DNA of 30,480 nucleotides. Source: an uncultured Paraprevotella sp. GTDB lineage: Bacteria > Bacteroidota > Bacteroidia > Bacteroidales > Bacteroidaceae. Numbering within the stretch: position 1 is the first letter of the stretch; each line of letters opens with the position of its first letter. A program made the translations under genes and the position numbers. Below, piece by piece: positions 1-7,643 of this stretch. The stretch spans positions 1-30,480 of the forward strand of contig CAJUDC010000011.1 in assembly GCA_910584955.1 (NCBI GenBank). The letters are read 5' to 3'. The notes beneath the pieces are model-generated. The model made no database searches and was not told the origin of the DNA. It saw only the letters and a program-made list of their open reading frames with translations.

Positions 1-216
1 CGCACTTTTACCGTCATGCGGCAGGGCACTTATCGGGTGATTGCGCCGGATCTCTATGTGGAAAATCTGAAGGAGGAGTTCGGAGAAGCCGTCTTGTGGG
101 ATGTGGAGATACCGATAACCTATACGGTGGCGGACGATCGTTTGCATGTGTCGTTCCGCTTGGGCGGACAAATCTATTCCGAGGTGTGGGAACGCCTTCA
201 TGAACCGATGTATTGA
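1..216 (+). CDS. DUF4488-like secreted protein, 5' end cut off
   Basis: The reading frame is open from the first base and ends at TGA 214-216, leaving 71 residues of a C-terminal part. An ATG at 16 lies inside the domain and is probably not the true start. The fragment aligns along its length with the C-terminal half of the next gene: RTFTV.RQGTYRV.APDLYVENL here matches RTFHV.RMGNYEI.APGVYIEHL there, so the two are tandem paralogues. The alternating hydrophobic strands fit a small lipocalin-like beta barrel such as the DUF4488 family of Bacteroidetes, whose function is unknown. The signal peptide, if present, lies outside the window. The family call is from pattern memory and is moderately sure; the paralogy is seen directly. 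Confidence 0.6.
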   Translation, partial: RTFTVMRQGTYRVIAPDLYVENLKEEFGEAVLWDVEIPITYTVADDRLHVSFRLGGQIYSEVWERLHEPMY

Positions 217-220
217 AAAA

Positions 221-234
221 TTTTTGGCCAAAAA
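221..234. repeat. Perfect 14-bp palindrome between the two DUF4488 paralogues
   Basis: TTTTTGGCCAAAAA reads the same on both strands and lies 4 bp after the first paralogue's stop and 31 bp before the second gene's start, in an AT-rich spacer. It could be an operator, a weak intrinsic terminator or chance. No TAnnTTTG promoter box is visible in this spacer, so the two genes may be co-transcribed. Confidence 0.4.
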
Positions 235-265
235 TAAAAATAGTATTCATTTAAAACAGAACATT

Positions 266-682
266 ATGCAAACCATTAGAAAACAAATAATGAGCGGCAT
301 CCTGCTGTGCTGTCTTTGGCTGCTTCCGACCCTGGCGGGAGCCAGACATATTGAAGGCGTATGGAAGATGGAAAGCGGCAACCGTATGAACTACAAAGTG
401 TTGAAGAGCAACGGTACATATATCAATCTGCGGTCCGAGGACGGCGGTCGGACGTTTCATGTCACCCGCATGGGCAATTACGAAATTGCCGCTCCCGGGG
501 TGTATATCGAGCATTTGAGGTATGAAAACGGTTCCCGGTGCGACTTCCCGTTCACCATTTCCTACCGGAAAGAAAAGAAAAAACTGATGCTGACTTTCGA
601 CCTTCACGGAACCGTCTGCAAGGAGACGTGGAAAAAAGTCCGTTCTTCCGTCTGGCGTAAGTCCGGGCGTATGGACTTCTAA
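266..682 (+). CDS. DUF4488-like secreted protein
   Basis: A 138-residue protein. The ATG at 266 is chosen because it gives a classical signal peptide: a short basic start, a hydrophobic core around GILLCCLWLLPTLAGA and probable cleavage after residues 24-26. An upstream in-frame ATG at 146 lies inside the preceding gene and is rejected. The mature part, starting near GVWKM and rich in alternating strands, resembles the small lipocalin-like DUF4488 domain of gut Bacteroidales. It is a paralogue of the preceding partial gene, about 50 bp away. Export to periplasm or surface is predicted; no lipobox is seen. Function and ligand are unknown. The last residues (SSVWRKSGRMDF) extend beyond the region shared with its neighbour. 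Confidence 0.65.
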   Translation: MQTIRKQIMSGILLCCLWLLPTLAGARHIEGVWKMESGNRMNYKVLKSNGTYINLRSEDGGRTFHVTRMGNYEIAAPGVYIEHLRYENGSRCDFPFTISYRKEKKKLMLTFDLHGTVCKETWKKVRSSVWRKSGRMDF

Positions 683-689
683 AAACAAC

Positions 690-734
690 CGGTTTCCCTG
701 CGGTCACGGGCACCGCAGGGAAACCGTTAAAGTT
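690..734 (+). terminator. Intrinsic terminator after the DUF4488 pair
   Basis: A perfect 14-bp inverted repeat (690-703 with 713-726, left arm CGGTTTCCCTGCGG) encloses a 9-nt loop and is followed by a short T-rich stretch (TTAAAGTTTT). It begins 7 bp after the stop codon. Confidence 0.75.
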
Positions 735-788
735 TTCGGCTGCTCGATAATCGCTTCCGTAATATTTCCGGCAGTTCGGAAATAGTCG

Positions 789-796
789 TATCTTTG
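789..796 (+). promoter_or_regulatory. -7 promoter box for the nucleotidyltransferase/radical SAM operon
   Basis: TATCTTTG matches the Bacteroides TAnnTTTG -7 consensus and lies 27 bp before the ATG at 824. No clear TTTG -33 element is found at the usual 19-21 bp spacing. The box shows that an in-frame TTG at 794 is not the start codon. Confidence 0.6.
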
Positions 797-823
797 TCTC
801 CCTTTGAGCAAAATACCCTGTTT

Positions 824-1420
824 ATGACGACAACGGAGAACATATTGGCGCTGGCGGAGAGAAACAGCCGCCGGGCACGGGACATTATCCGCGACACCCG
901 TCTGGAATCCATCTGGCAGTCGGTGGGAGCCGAAGTCCATCTGGTGGGTTCCTTGTCGATGGGGCTTCTGATGAAGCACCGCGACATTGATTTTCATGTC
1001 TATTCTTCCCCTTTGACGCTGACCGACAGTTTTGCGGCCATGGCACGCCTGGCCGAACATCCTTCTATTGTGAAACTGGAATGCGCGAACCGGCTCCATA
1101 CCGACGAAGCCTGTGTGGAATGGCATGCCTGGTATCGGGATGCCGACGGCGAGTTGTGGCAGATCGACATGATCCATCTGGTGCGCGGTTCGCGTTATGA
1201 CGGGTATTTTGAGAAAATGGCTTCGCGCATAACGGCTGTACTGACCGACGAACTGCGTGCGGTGATCCTCCGGTTGAAATACGAGACTCCCGCCACGGAG
1301 AAAATCATGGGCGTGGAATACTATCAGGCCGTCCTACGCGACGGCGTGCGTACGTATGCGGAACTGACAGAGTGGCGTATGGCCCATCCCGTTGCCGGTA
1401 TCATCGAGTGGATGCCGTGA
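824..1420 (+). CDS. Nucleotidyltransferase-fold (MNT/pol-beta superfamily) protein
   Basis: A 198-residue cytoplasmic protein. The pol-beta-type signature is visible: G42-S43 in VGSLSMG, then the acidic pair D54-x-D56 in KHRDIDFHVY, and a third acidic residue D115 in WQIDMIHL, preceded by a beta strand. These are the expected metal-binding positions, so the site looks intact. Family members transfer a nucleotide to proteins, RNA or small molecules; the substrate cannot be read from this sequence. ATG 824 is preferred over the upstream TTG 794 because the latter overlaps the -7 box. The gene leads a probable operon with the radical SAM protein (51-bp gap) and the DUF4130 protein, which hints at a role near DNA repair, but that is inference only. 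Confidence 0.7.
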   Translation: MTTTENILALAERNSRRARDIIRDTRLESIWQSVGAEVHLVGSLSMGLLMKHRDIDFHVYSSPLTLTDSFAAMARLAEHPSIVKLECANRLHTDEACVEWHAWYRDADGELWQIDMIHLVRGSRYDGYFEKMASRITAVLTDELRAVILRLKYETPATEKIMGVEYYQAVLRDGVRTYAELTEWRMAHPVAGIIEWMP

Positions 1421-1471
1421 TGTCCGGCGATGCGGTCGGGGATATGTTCGAACAAACGAAAGCTTGGGGAT

Positions 1472-2743
1472 ATGGACGAGAAAGTATTGGAAAAACTGAA
1501 GATTCTGGCCGAATCGGCTAAGTACGACGTGTCCTGCTCTTCCAGCGGAACGGTGCGTTCCAACCGGCAGGGCACGCTGGGCAACACCGTGGGCGGCTGG
1601 GGAATATGCCACAGCTTTGCCGAGGACGGGCGTTGCATCTCTCTGCTGAAAGTCATGCTGACGAACTATTGCATTTACGACTGCGCCTACTGTATCAACC
1701 GGCGTACCAACGACCTGCGGCGCGCCACGTTCAGTGTGTCGGAGCTGGTGGAACTGACCATTGCTTTCTACCGTCGCAACTATATCGAAGGGCTTTTCCT
1801 GAGTTCGGGGGTGGTGCGCAATCCCGACTATACGATGGAGCGGTTGGTGTGGGTGGCCAAGGACCTGCGCGAGGTGCACCGCTTTAACGGATACATCCAT
1901 CTGAAAAGCATTCCCGGCGCCAGCGGCGAGCTGGTGCGCCAGGCCGGGCTGTATGCCGACCGTCTGAGTGTGAACATAGAGATACCCACCGAATGTCATC
2001 TGAAGATGCTGGCCCCGGAGAAAGACCATAAAAGCGTGTTCGGTCCGATGCGGTCTATCCAGCAAGGGGTGCTGGAGAATAAGGAAGAGAGGAAACTTTT
2101 CCGTCACGCTCCCCGTTTCGTTCCCGCCGGACAGAGCACGCAGATGATCATCGGCGCCACCCCGGAGACCGACAGAGACGTGCTTTCCCTGTCGTCGATG
2201 CTGTATCAGCGCCCCACGATGCGGCATGTGTACTATTCCGGTTACGTATCGGTGAATACTTATGACAGCCGTTTGCCCGTGCTGAAACAACCGCCGCTGG
2301 TGCGTGAGAACCGGTTGTATCAGGCCGACTGGCTGATGCGTTTCTACCAGTTCAGGGCCGACGAGATTGTAGACGAAAAAAATCCGTTTCTGGATCTGGA
2401 GATCGACCCCAAGCTGGCCTGGGCGTTGCGCCATCCCGAACAATTTCCCGTGGATGTGAACAAGGCCGACTACGAGCGTATTCTCCGCATTCCCGGGGTG
2501 GGCGTCAAATCGGCCCGGCTGATAGTGGCCTCGCGGCGTTTTTCCCGGCTGGGCTATTACGAGCTCAAGAAGATGGGCGTGGTGATGAAGCGGGCCCGTT
2601 ATTTCATCACCTGTAGCGAACTGCCCATGCAGACCGTCAATGAGATTACGCCCCGGCGCCTGCGCGATATGTTTCTTCCGCCGGCTGCGAAGAAGAGCGA
2701 CGGACAACTGACGCTGCCTTTCCCGACCGATGAAAACACCTGA
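1472..2743 (+). CDS. Putative DNA modification/repair radical SAM protein
   Basis: A 423-residue protein matching the family described as 'putative DNA modification/repair radical SAM protein' (TIGR03916-like). The CX3CX2C cluster motif is C67-x3-C71-x2-C74 (TNYCIYDCAYC), which would hold the [4Fe-4S] cluster that cleaves S-adenosylmethionine. A typical N-terminal block (SAKYDVSCSSSGT near residue 15) precedes it. Residues about 327-356 form a helix-hairpin-helix (NKADYERILRIPGVGVKSAR), a non-specific DNA-binding motif, and the C terminus is basic. ATG 1472 is chosen because it fits the usual N terminus; ATG 1430 would add 14 unusual residues. The stop is 6 bp before the DUF4130 gene, its customary partner. 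The chemical reaction is not known for the family. Confidence 0.88.
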   Translation: MDEKVLEKLKILAESAKYDVSCSSSGTVRSNRQGTLGNTVGGWGICHSFAEDGRCISLLKVMLTNYCIYDCAYCINRRTNDLRRATFSVSELVELTIAFYRRNYIEGLFLSSGVVRNPDYTMERLVWVAKDLREVHRFNGYIHLKSIPGASGELVRQAGLYADRLSVNIEIPTECHLKMLAPEKDHKSVFGPMRSIQQGVLENKEERKLFRHAPRFVPAGQSTQMIIGATPETDRDVLSLSSMLYQRPTMRHVYYSGYVSVNTYDSRLPVLKQPPLVRENRLYQADWLMRFYQFRADEIVDEKNPFLDLEIDPKLAWALRHPEQFPVDVNKADYERILRIPGVGVKSARLIVASRRFSRLGYYELKKMGVVMKRARYFITCSELPMQTVNEITPRRLRDMFLPPAAKKSDGQLTLPFPTDENT

Positions 2744-2749
2744 TGCTTT

Positions 2750-3526
2750 ATGGTTCTGTTTGTCTACGATTATAGTTTTGAAGGATTGCTGACGGTCGTT
2801 TTCGAAGCTTACGCCCGCAAGCGGTTTCCCGACGCGCTGTTGCGGGAGGGATGTCCCCTGCCGCTGTTTTACGACGAGGCGATCACCGTGCTTACGGATG
2901 AAGGAAGGGCCGGACGCGTGTGGAATGCGCTGAAGAAAAAGCTCTCGCCGATGGCACTGGGCTGCCTGTCGCAGTGCTGGCTGTCCGAACGGGAGGGCGT
3001 GGACCTGCTGCTTTTCCGCTACATGCGCAAGACGATCGACGCCCGTATGTCCATCGAAACGAATTTTGCCGATCCCGATGTGCTGGCACTGTCCCGCATC
3101 TGGAAGAAAGTCAACGCCGAGCGTATCCGTCTGTTGCAGTTTGTGCGTTTCCAGCGGGCCTCCGACGGAACGTATTTCGGTGCGCTGGAACCCGATTATA
3201 ATGTGCTTCCGCTGGTGGTAGACCATTTTAAGGACCGTTTTGCCGATCAGCGGTGGCTGCTGTACGACATCCGGCGGCGCTACGGTTTTTACTACGATCT
3301 GCACCGGGTGGAGGAAGTGACGTTCGACACCGGCGACGAGCGCGAGCAGCATCTGATAACGGGACTGCTCCGCGACACGATGATAGCCGACGACGAGCGC
3401 TTCTTCCAGCAACTGTGGAAGGCCTATTTCCATTCGATCTGCATCCGGGAACGCCTGAATCCCCGCAAGCATAAGCAGGACATGCCGGTGCGCTATTGGA
3501 AATACCTGACGGAAAAGCAACCTTAA
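2750..3526 (+). CDS. DUF4130 / TIGR03915-type putative DNA repair protein
   Basis: A 258-residue soluble protein without signal peptide. Its opening, LFVYDYSFEGLLTVVFEAY, and the later block LFRYMRKTIDARMSIETNF / LSRIWKKVNAERIRLLQFVRF are characteristic of the DUF4130 family, which is found beside, or fused to uracil-DNA-glycosylase-like domains near, the radical SAM protein encoded just upstream. The 6-bp gap supports co-expression. A terminator follows 51 bp after the stop. The family is thought to act in DNA metabolism because of this strict linkage; no enzymatic activity is established, and no glycosylase domain is present in this shorter form. Confidence 0.85.
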   Translation: MVLFVYDYSFEGLLTVVFEAYARKRFPDALLREGCPLPLFYDEAITVLTDEGRAGRVWNALKKKLSPMALGCLSQCWLSEREGVDLLLFRYMRKTIDARMSIETNFADPDVLALSRIWKKVNAERIRLLQFVRFQRASDGTYFGALEPDYNVLPLVVDHFKDRFADQRWLLYDIRRRYGFYYDLHRVEEVTFDTGDEREQHLITGLLRDTMIADDERFFQQLWKAYFHSICIRERLNPRKHKQDMPVRYWKYLTEKQP

Positions 3527-3577
3527 ACCGTGTGGTGCGGAAGGATTGTCGGCGATGTGGACCGGAAAACTTGCCGT

Positions 3578-3611
3578 CAAGGCGTGATTTCTGTAAATCA
3601 TGCCTTGTTTT
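3578..3611 (+). terminator. Intrinsic terminator after the DNA-repair operon
   Basis: A 13-bp stem (3578-3590, CAAGGCGTGATTT, with 3595-3607; one G-U pair) closes a 4-nt loop and is followed directly by TTTT. A weaker GGCAG/CTGCC hairpin followed by six T lies further on at 3652-3683. Confidence 0.8.
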
Positions 3612-3742
3612 GTACACATCGTGCTTTGTTGGGCAGACATCAAATCGCAGTGGCAGAAAGGCGTGTGCACTCCTGCCTTTTTTCGGCTGCAAAAGGGCAT
3701 AAATAAAGGGGGAAGGGGCTTTCTTTGTAGCCAAACTTTTTT

Positions 3743-3750
3743 TACCTTTG
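3743..3750 (+). promoter_or_regulatory. -7 promoter box for the endonuclease I operon
   Basis: TACCTTTG matches TAnnTTTG and lies 27 bp before the ATG at 3778. No clear TTTG -33 element is found at the usual spacing; a TTTC sits at 3720-3723. Confidence 0.6.
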
Positions 3751-3777
3751 CATGACGATATTTAACGAATCAATGAT

Positions 3778-5289
3778 ATGAAAAAGGTTTTCTCAACTTT
3801 ATGTTGTCTGATGGCACTGGAGGCTGCGGCTACTATTCCGCCGGGCTATTACGACCGGGCCGACGGCAAGAAAAAAGCGGATTTGAAGTCTGCCTTATAT
3901 ACGATTATAGGCCATGCCGACGTGTTGAACTATGGCAGCGGGACCGGTGCCACGTGGAGCGGTTTTTATGAAACGGACCGTATGCCGAACAATCAGGTGC
4001 GCGACCGCTACAGCAACGGCATTTTTTATTTCAGCGGTCATGCCGGTTCCGTTCCTTCGGGCATGAACATCGAACATTCGTTTCCCAAAAGCTGGTGGGG
4101 CGGTAGCAAGACACAGGCTTACAAGGATATCCATCATCTGATGCCTTGCGAGACGAAGATCAACAGTTCGAAGAGCAATTATCCGATGGGTAAGGTGACG
4201 ACGGTGAAGACCGACAACGGATGTACGAAGATCGGTACCGGGCCCGGAGCCAACGGACGGTCGATCCAATTGTGGGAACCAGACGACAAGTGGAAAGGCG
4301 ACTTTGCCCGTGTGTATTTCTACATGGCCACCTGTTACCAGAATTACAACTGGGAGGGAACGCAAGCTTTGAGCACGCTGGAAAGAAACAACTGGCCGAC
4401 GTTGCAACCGTGGGCCTACAAACTTTTTCTGCAATGGTGCAAGGACGATCCGGTAGACGACATAGAGCGGGAGCGCAACGAGGCTGTCTATGCGATTCAG
4501 GGTAACCGTAATCCTTTTGTCGATTATCCGAACCTGGCGGAATACATCTGGGGCGACAGCATCAATTATGCGTTTTCCGTGGATGGGTCGGCTACGGTAG
4601 AACCCGGCCCGGGGCCGGATGAGCCGGGCGACGGTGAGACGGAGACGTTGCTGGAAGAGAGCTTTGCCCAGCAGATCGGCCGTTTTACTTCCGTGCATTA
4701 CGACGGCAGTGCTTCCAACATGTGGACTCCCAATACGTCATACCACTGCATGATGGCCAATGCCTATAGCAAGGGAAAGAACGCCGACGACTGGCTGGTG
4801 TCGCCCGAAATCGACCTGAACGGTTATCAGTCGGCTACACTGACTTTCGAGCATGCGGCAGGCTATCATAAATCGAATGCGCTGGAAGACTGGTTCCAGG
4901 TGCTGGTGTCCGAGGCGTATGACGGTGTGCCCTCACAGGCCGATTGGACGGTTTTGTCGCCGGCCTATCCCGGCAGTTCTTCCGGCGGTTTCACCAGTTT
5001 CGTCCCCTCCGGTGAGGTGGATCTGACGGACTATGCCGGAAAGAAAATCACGCTGGCGTTCCGTTACCGTGCCAATGCTTCCGCCTGCTATGCCTGGGAG
5101 GTGAAACAGGTGAAGGTGACGGCTGATCCGATACCGGTGTCCATCGATCAGAATTTTGCATCGCCGGTGGAAGGCGAGGATGCGGTGTTTACCCTGGACG
5201 GTACGTATGTGGGTAAGGAACTGCCGTCGCGTCGCGGTGTGTATGTGGTAAGGAAAAGCGGTTATACCTATAAAGTAGTCAATCCATGA
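3778..5289 (+). CDS. Secreted endonuclease I-family nuclease with choice-of-anchor J domain
   Basis: A 503-residue exported protein. A signal peptide covers about residues 1-20. The endonuclease I (EndA/Vvn-type) domain spans about 20-265, with the beta-beta-alpha-metal active site visible: E99-H100 (NIEHSFPKSWW), D117-I-H119-H120-L, and N134 in SKSNYPMG; GDFARVYFYMATCY and GNRNPFVDYP follow as usual. These enzymes cut DNA and RNA non-specifically using Mg or Ca. After a Gly/Pro/Glu-rich linker (about 275-287), residues about 289-447 form a choice-of-anchor J-like beta sandwich that is also present in the lipoprotein at 11554-12711. The last ~35 residues (TLDGTYVGKELP...GVYVV) look like a short C-terminal sorting-type tail. 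The stop overlaps the next start by 4 bp (ATGA). Probable role: extracellular nucleic-acid degradation. Confidence 0.88.
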   Translation: MKKVFSTLCCLMALEAAATIPPGYYDRADGKKKADLKSALYTIIGHADVLNYGSGTGATWSGFYETDRMPNNQVRDRYSNGIFYFSGHAGSVPSGMNIEHSFPKSWWGGSKTQAYKDIHHLMPCETKINSSKSNYPMGKVTTVKTDNGCTKIGTGPGANGRSIQLWEPDDKWKGDFARVYFYMATCYQNYNWEGTQALSTLERNNWPTLQPWAYKLFLQWCKDDPVDDIERERNEAVYAIQGNRNPFVDYPNLAEYIWGDSINYAFSVDGSATVEPGPGPDEPGDGETETLLEESFAQQIGRFTSVHYDGSASNMWTPNTSYHCMMANAYSKGKNADDWLVSPEIDLNGYQSATLTFEHAAGYHKSNALEDWFQVLVSEAYDGVPSQADWTVLSPAYPGSSSGGFTSFVPSGEVDLTDYAGKKITLAFRYRANASACYAWEVKQVKVTADPIPVSIDQNFASPVEGEDAVFTLDGTYVGKELPSRRGVYVVRKSGYTYKVVNP

Positions 5290-7643
5290 TGATGGTCCGA
5301 TTCGCATTTTTGTGGTGCCTGTTGGCGCCTGTTGTATCCGTTTGCGGACAAGCGGTATGGTACCGCAGTGTGCAGGGCTTGAAACAAGCCGAACTGAAAA
5401 CGGCGTTGCACCGGCTGATACAGCCTGCCTCCGTGTTGAAATACGGCGGCAAGGGTGAGGGATATACATGGGCCGGTTTTGCCGTGACCGACTCGCTTCC
5501 GGGCGGTTATGTGCGCGACCGCTACAGTCATGAGAACCGCAGATTGAACGGGTTGAATGCCGTGGAGGGGATGAACATCGAACATATTTTTGCCAACAGC
5601 TGGTGGGGGCATACGGTGAACAACGCCTATCGCGACTTGTTCAACCTTTTCCCCAGCGACGGGTCGGCCAACGGGCGTAAGAGCAACAATCCCATAGGGG
5701 TGGTGAACGGAAACGTGCAGTTCGACAACGGCGTGATCCGTGTGGGCAAATCGGATTCCTATCGTTCCGATTCGCTGATTACGGCCTGGGAACCAGCCGA
5801 TAACTGGAAAGGCGATTTTGCGCGTACCTACTTTTATATGGCTACCTGCTATCAGCACATGGCGGAGGAGTGGCAGACCACGGAAGGACTGCTGACCGTA
5901 GCGCCGAATACGTATCCCACCTTGCAGCCCTGGGTGTCGGAACTGATGCTGGAATGGGCTGCCGCCGATCCGGTGGACGATATAGAACGTGCGCGCAACG
6001 AGGCGGTGTATCGGATTCAGGGCAACCGTAACCCGTTTGTGGACTGTCCTTCGCTGGCCGAATACGTATGGGGCGACAGTGTGGATTATGTTTTTTATCT
6101 GGACCGGCATTCCGTCGTCCCCGAACTGTTTGTTCCCGCCGACGGCGAGACGATCGATTTCGGATTGCAGGCCTTGAGCAAAGGGCTGATGGCGCGCGTG
6201 CCGTTGCGGGGACGGAATCTTCCCGACGGGCTGACGGTACGGACGGACAACGATGTATTCGTGCCGGCCTGTACCTCCTTTACGGCTGACGAACTGTTGG
6301 AAGGCAGCGAAATAGTGCTGGCCTGCTATCCGCAGGAAGGAGGCCGGTATCGTACGGTGCTCACCCTGACGGGCGAGGGCTTCCGCCAGACCGATACGCT
6401 TTGTGTGGACTTTGTGGACGGGATTCCCGCCTATCCGGCTTCGGACGTGGTATGTTCGGTGAACAGCAAGCGATTCACGGCCACCTGGATGGCTTATGAA
6501 CCGAGAGCGGAATATACGCTGGAGGTGTATACGAAAGACGACAACGGGACGCGCCGGTTGCTGAGCGGTTATCCGCTGACGCTGACCGACACGATGAGTG
6601 TGGTGAAGAATCTCAAGGCGGATGCGACGTATTATTATACCGTGTCGTGGTTCGACCGGAACGATGGCGTCCTGAAAGCCGTCTCCAACGAGGTGGAGGT
6701 AAGGATGCCGGAGGTGGAACCCGTCTTTACGGTGGGCGCGGCTCAGTTGCAGTTTGCCGCCGTGCCGGGCGAGCCTTCGCCGGCGCAGACGGTGTCGGTA
6801 ACGGCACTGGAGGTTCCGGTATATGTTACCTCCGTTTCGGTGAATGCACCCTTCGAGGTGAGTGCCGACGGCGAACAATGGGGCGGTGAACTGACCCTTT
6901 CGGGAGCGGCGCCGTCGTTCAAGGTGCGTCTGGGACGTGTGGCCGAAGAAGGATTCTACGAGAGCGAACTGGTGGTGTCTACGCCCGATGTGCCGGAAAT
7001 TGTGGTGGCGCTGACAGGAGAGGTAGACCGTTCGAAAGCGTTCTTCGAGACCTTCGAGAGCGGTAGCAAGGGCGCCTATGCCCTGGGCGAGGTGCAGTGT
7101 GCCGCCGCCCGTTGGGAAATGGAAAACGCTTTGTTGGGTACGGATGCGAATGACGGTAAGAACGGTGCCAAATCGGTGCGCATGAAAGTGGTCCAGAACA
7201 GTGCGACCAAGGCCTATTCCACCCGCCTGGAGATGCTTGAGGATAAAGCCGGCGGATGCGATTCGCTGTGGTTCTGTGCCGGACTGTATGGCAAGGACAC
7301 CGGAGCGCGGCTTACGGTAAGTTATTCCGTCGACGGCGGGCTGACATGGATTCCCGTAGTGAAAGAACTGGCTTTTGCGAAAGGCGAATGGAAGCGTTAC
7401 GGTTATAAACTGAATGTACCGGGCCGGGTAAGGCTGAAATTCGAAGGCACAGGCAGTGCCAAACGTCTGAATATCGACGATGTGCAGATGAGCCACTATG
7501 AAACGGCGGATGCCGTGCAGGGGCTGCCGGCGCTTGAAACGGAACAGGTACGGGTGTTCACTACCGACGGTATCCTGCTGCGTGTGACTACGCGCAGGAA
7601 TGCGTTGAAAGGTTTGCCGCGTGGAAATTATATCATAAAATGA
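5286..7643 (+). CDS. Secreted endonuclease I-family protein with Ig/FnIII-like modules
   Basis: A 785-residue exported protein and paralogue of the upstream nuclease. After a signal peptide (about 1-20), the endonuclease I domain spans about 20-265 in perfect register with its neighbour: E99-H100 (NIEHIFANSWW) and N134 (RKSNNPIG) are conserved, but the H119-H120 pair is replaced by F119-N120 (RDLFNLFP). Activity may therefore be altered; this is inference. The long C-terminal half has beta-rich modules: an Ig-like region (about 275-380), an FnIII-like region (about 381-470, ATWMAYEPRAEYTLEVYT), a second Ig-like region (475-580), a beta sandwich resembling choice-of-anchor domains (about 583-740) and a sorting-type tail ending LPRGNYIIK. 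Start and stop overlap both neighbours by 4 bp, so translation is probably coupled. Module borders are approximate. Confidence 0.85.
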   Translation: MMMVRFAFLWCLLAPVVSVCGQAVWYRSVQGLKQAELKTALHRLIQPASVLKYGGKGEGYTWAGFAVTDSLPGGYVRDRYSHENRRLNGLNAVEGMNIEHIFANSWWGHTVNNAYRDLFNLFPSDGSANGRKSNNPIGVVNGNVQFDNGVIRVGKSDSYRSDSLITAWEPADNWKGDFARTYFYMATCYQHMAEEWQTTEGLLTVAPNTYPTLQPWVSELMLEWAAADPVDDIERARNEAVYRIQGNRNPFVDCPSLAEYVWGDSVDYVFYLDRHSVVPELFVPADGETIDFGLQALSKGLMARVPLRGRNLPDGLTVRTDNDVFVPACTSFTADELLEGSEIVLACYPQEGGRYRTVLTLTGEGFRQTDTLCVDFVDGIPAYPASDVVCSVNSKRFTATWMAYEPRAEYTLEVYTKDDNGTRRLLSGYPLTLTDTMSVVKNLKADATYYYTVSWFDRNDGVLKAVSNEVEVRMPEVEPVFTVGAAQLQFAAVPGEPSPAQTVSVTALEVPVYVTSVSVNAPFEVSADGEQWGGELTLSGAAPSFKVRLGRVAEEGFYESELVVSTPDVPEIVVALTGEVDRSKAFFETFESGSKGAYALGEVQCAAARWEMENALLGTDANDGKNGAKSVRMKVVQNSATKAYSTRLEMLEDKAGGCDSLWFCAGLYGKDTGARLTVSYSVDGGLTWIPVVKELAFAKGEWKRYGYKLNVPGRVRLKFEGTGSAKRLNIDDVQMSHYETADAVQGLPALETEQVRVFTTDGILLRVTTRRNALKGLPRGNYIIK

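Noticed and set aside
794..823. TTG start at 794 for the nucleotidyltransferase
   Set aside because: The TTG is part of the TATCTTTG promoter box, so it would not be transcribed; ATG 824 is used.
1334..3700. 788-codon open frame on the minus strand opposite the radical SAM and DUF4130 genes
   Set aside because: Its translation has biased, low-complexity composition (many His, Gln, Arg) and no recognisable domain, whereas the plus-strand genes have intact family motifs. It is an antisense shadow of GC-rich coding sequence.
3724..3727. TTTG as -33 element of the endonuclease operon promoter
   Set aside because: Its spacing to the -7 box is 15 bp, short of the usual 19-21 bp. Similar close TTTG motifs before the DUF3256 gene and fba were rejected for the same reason.
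5268..7496. 742-codon open frame on the minus strand opposite the second endonuclease I gene
   Set aside because: Antisense shadow for the same reasons; the plus strand carries the conserved catalytic motifs.
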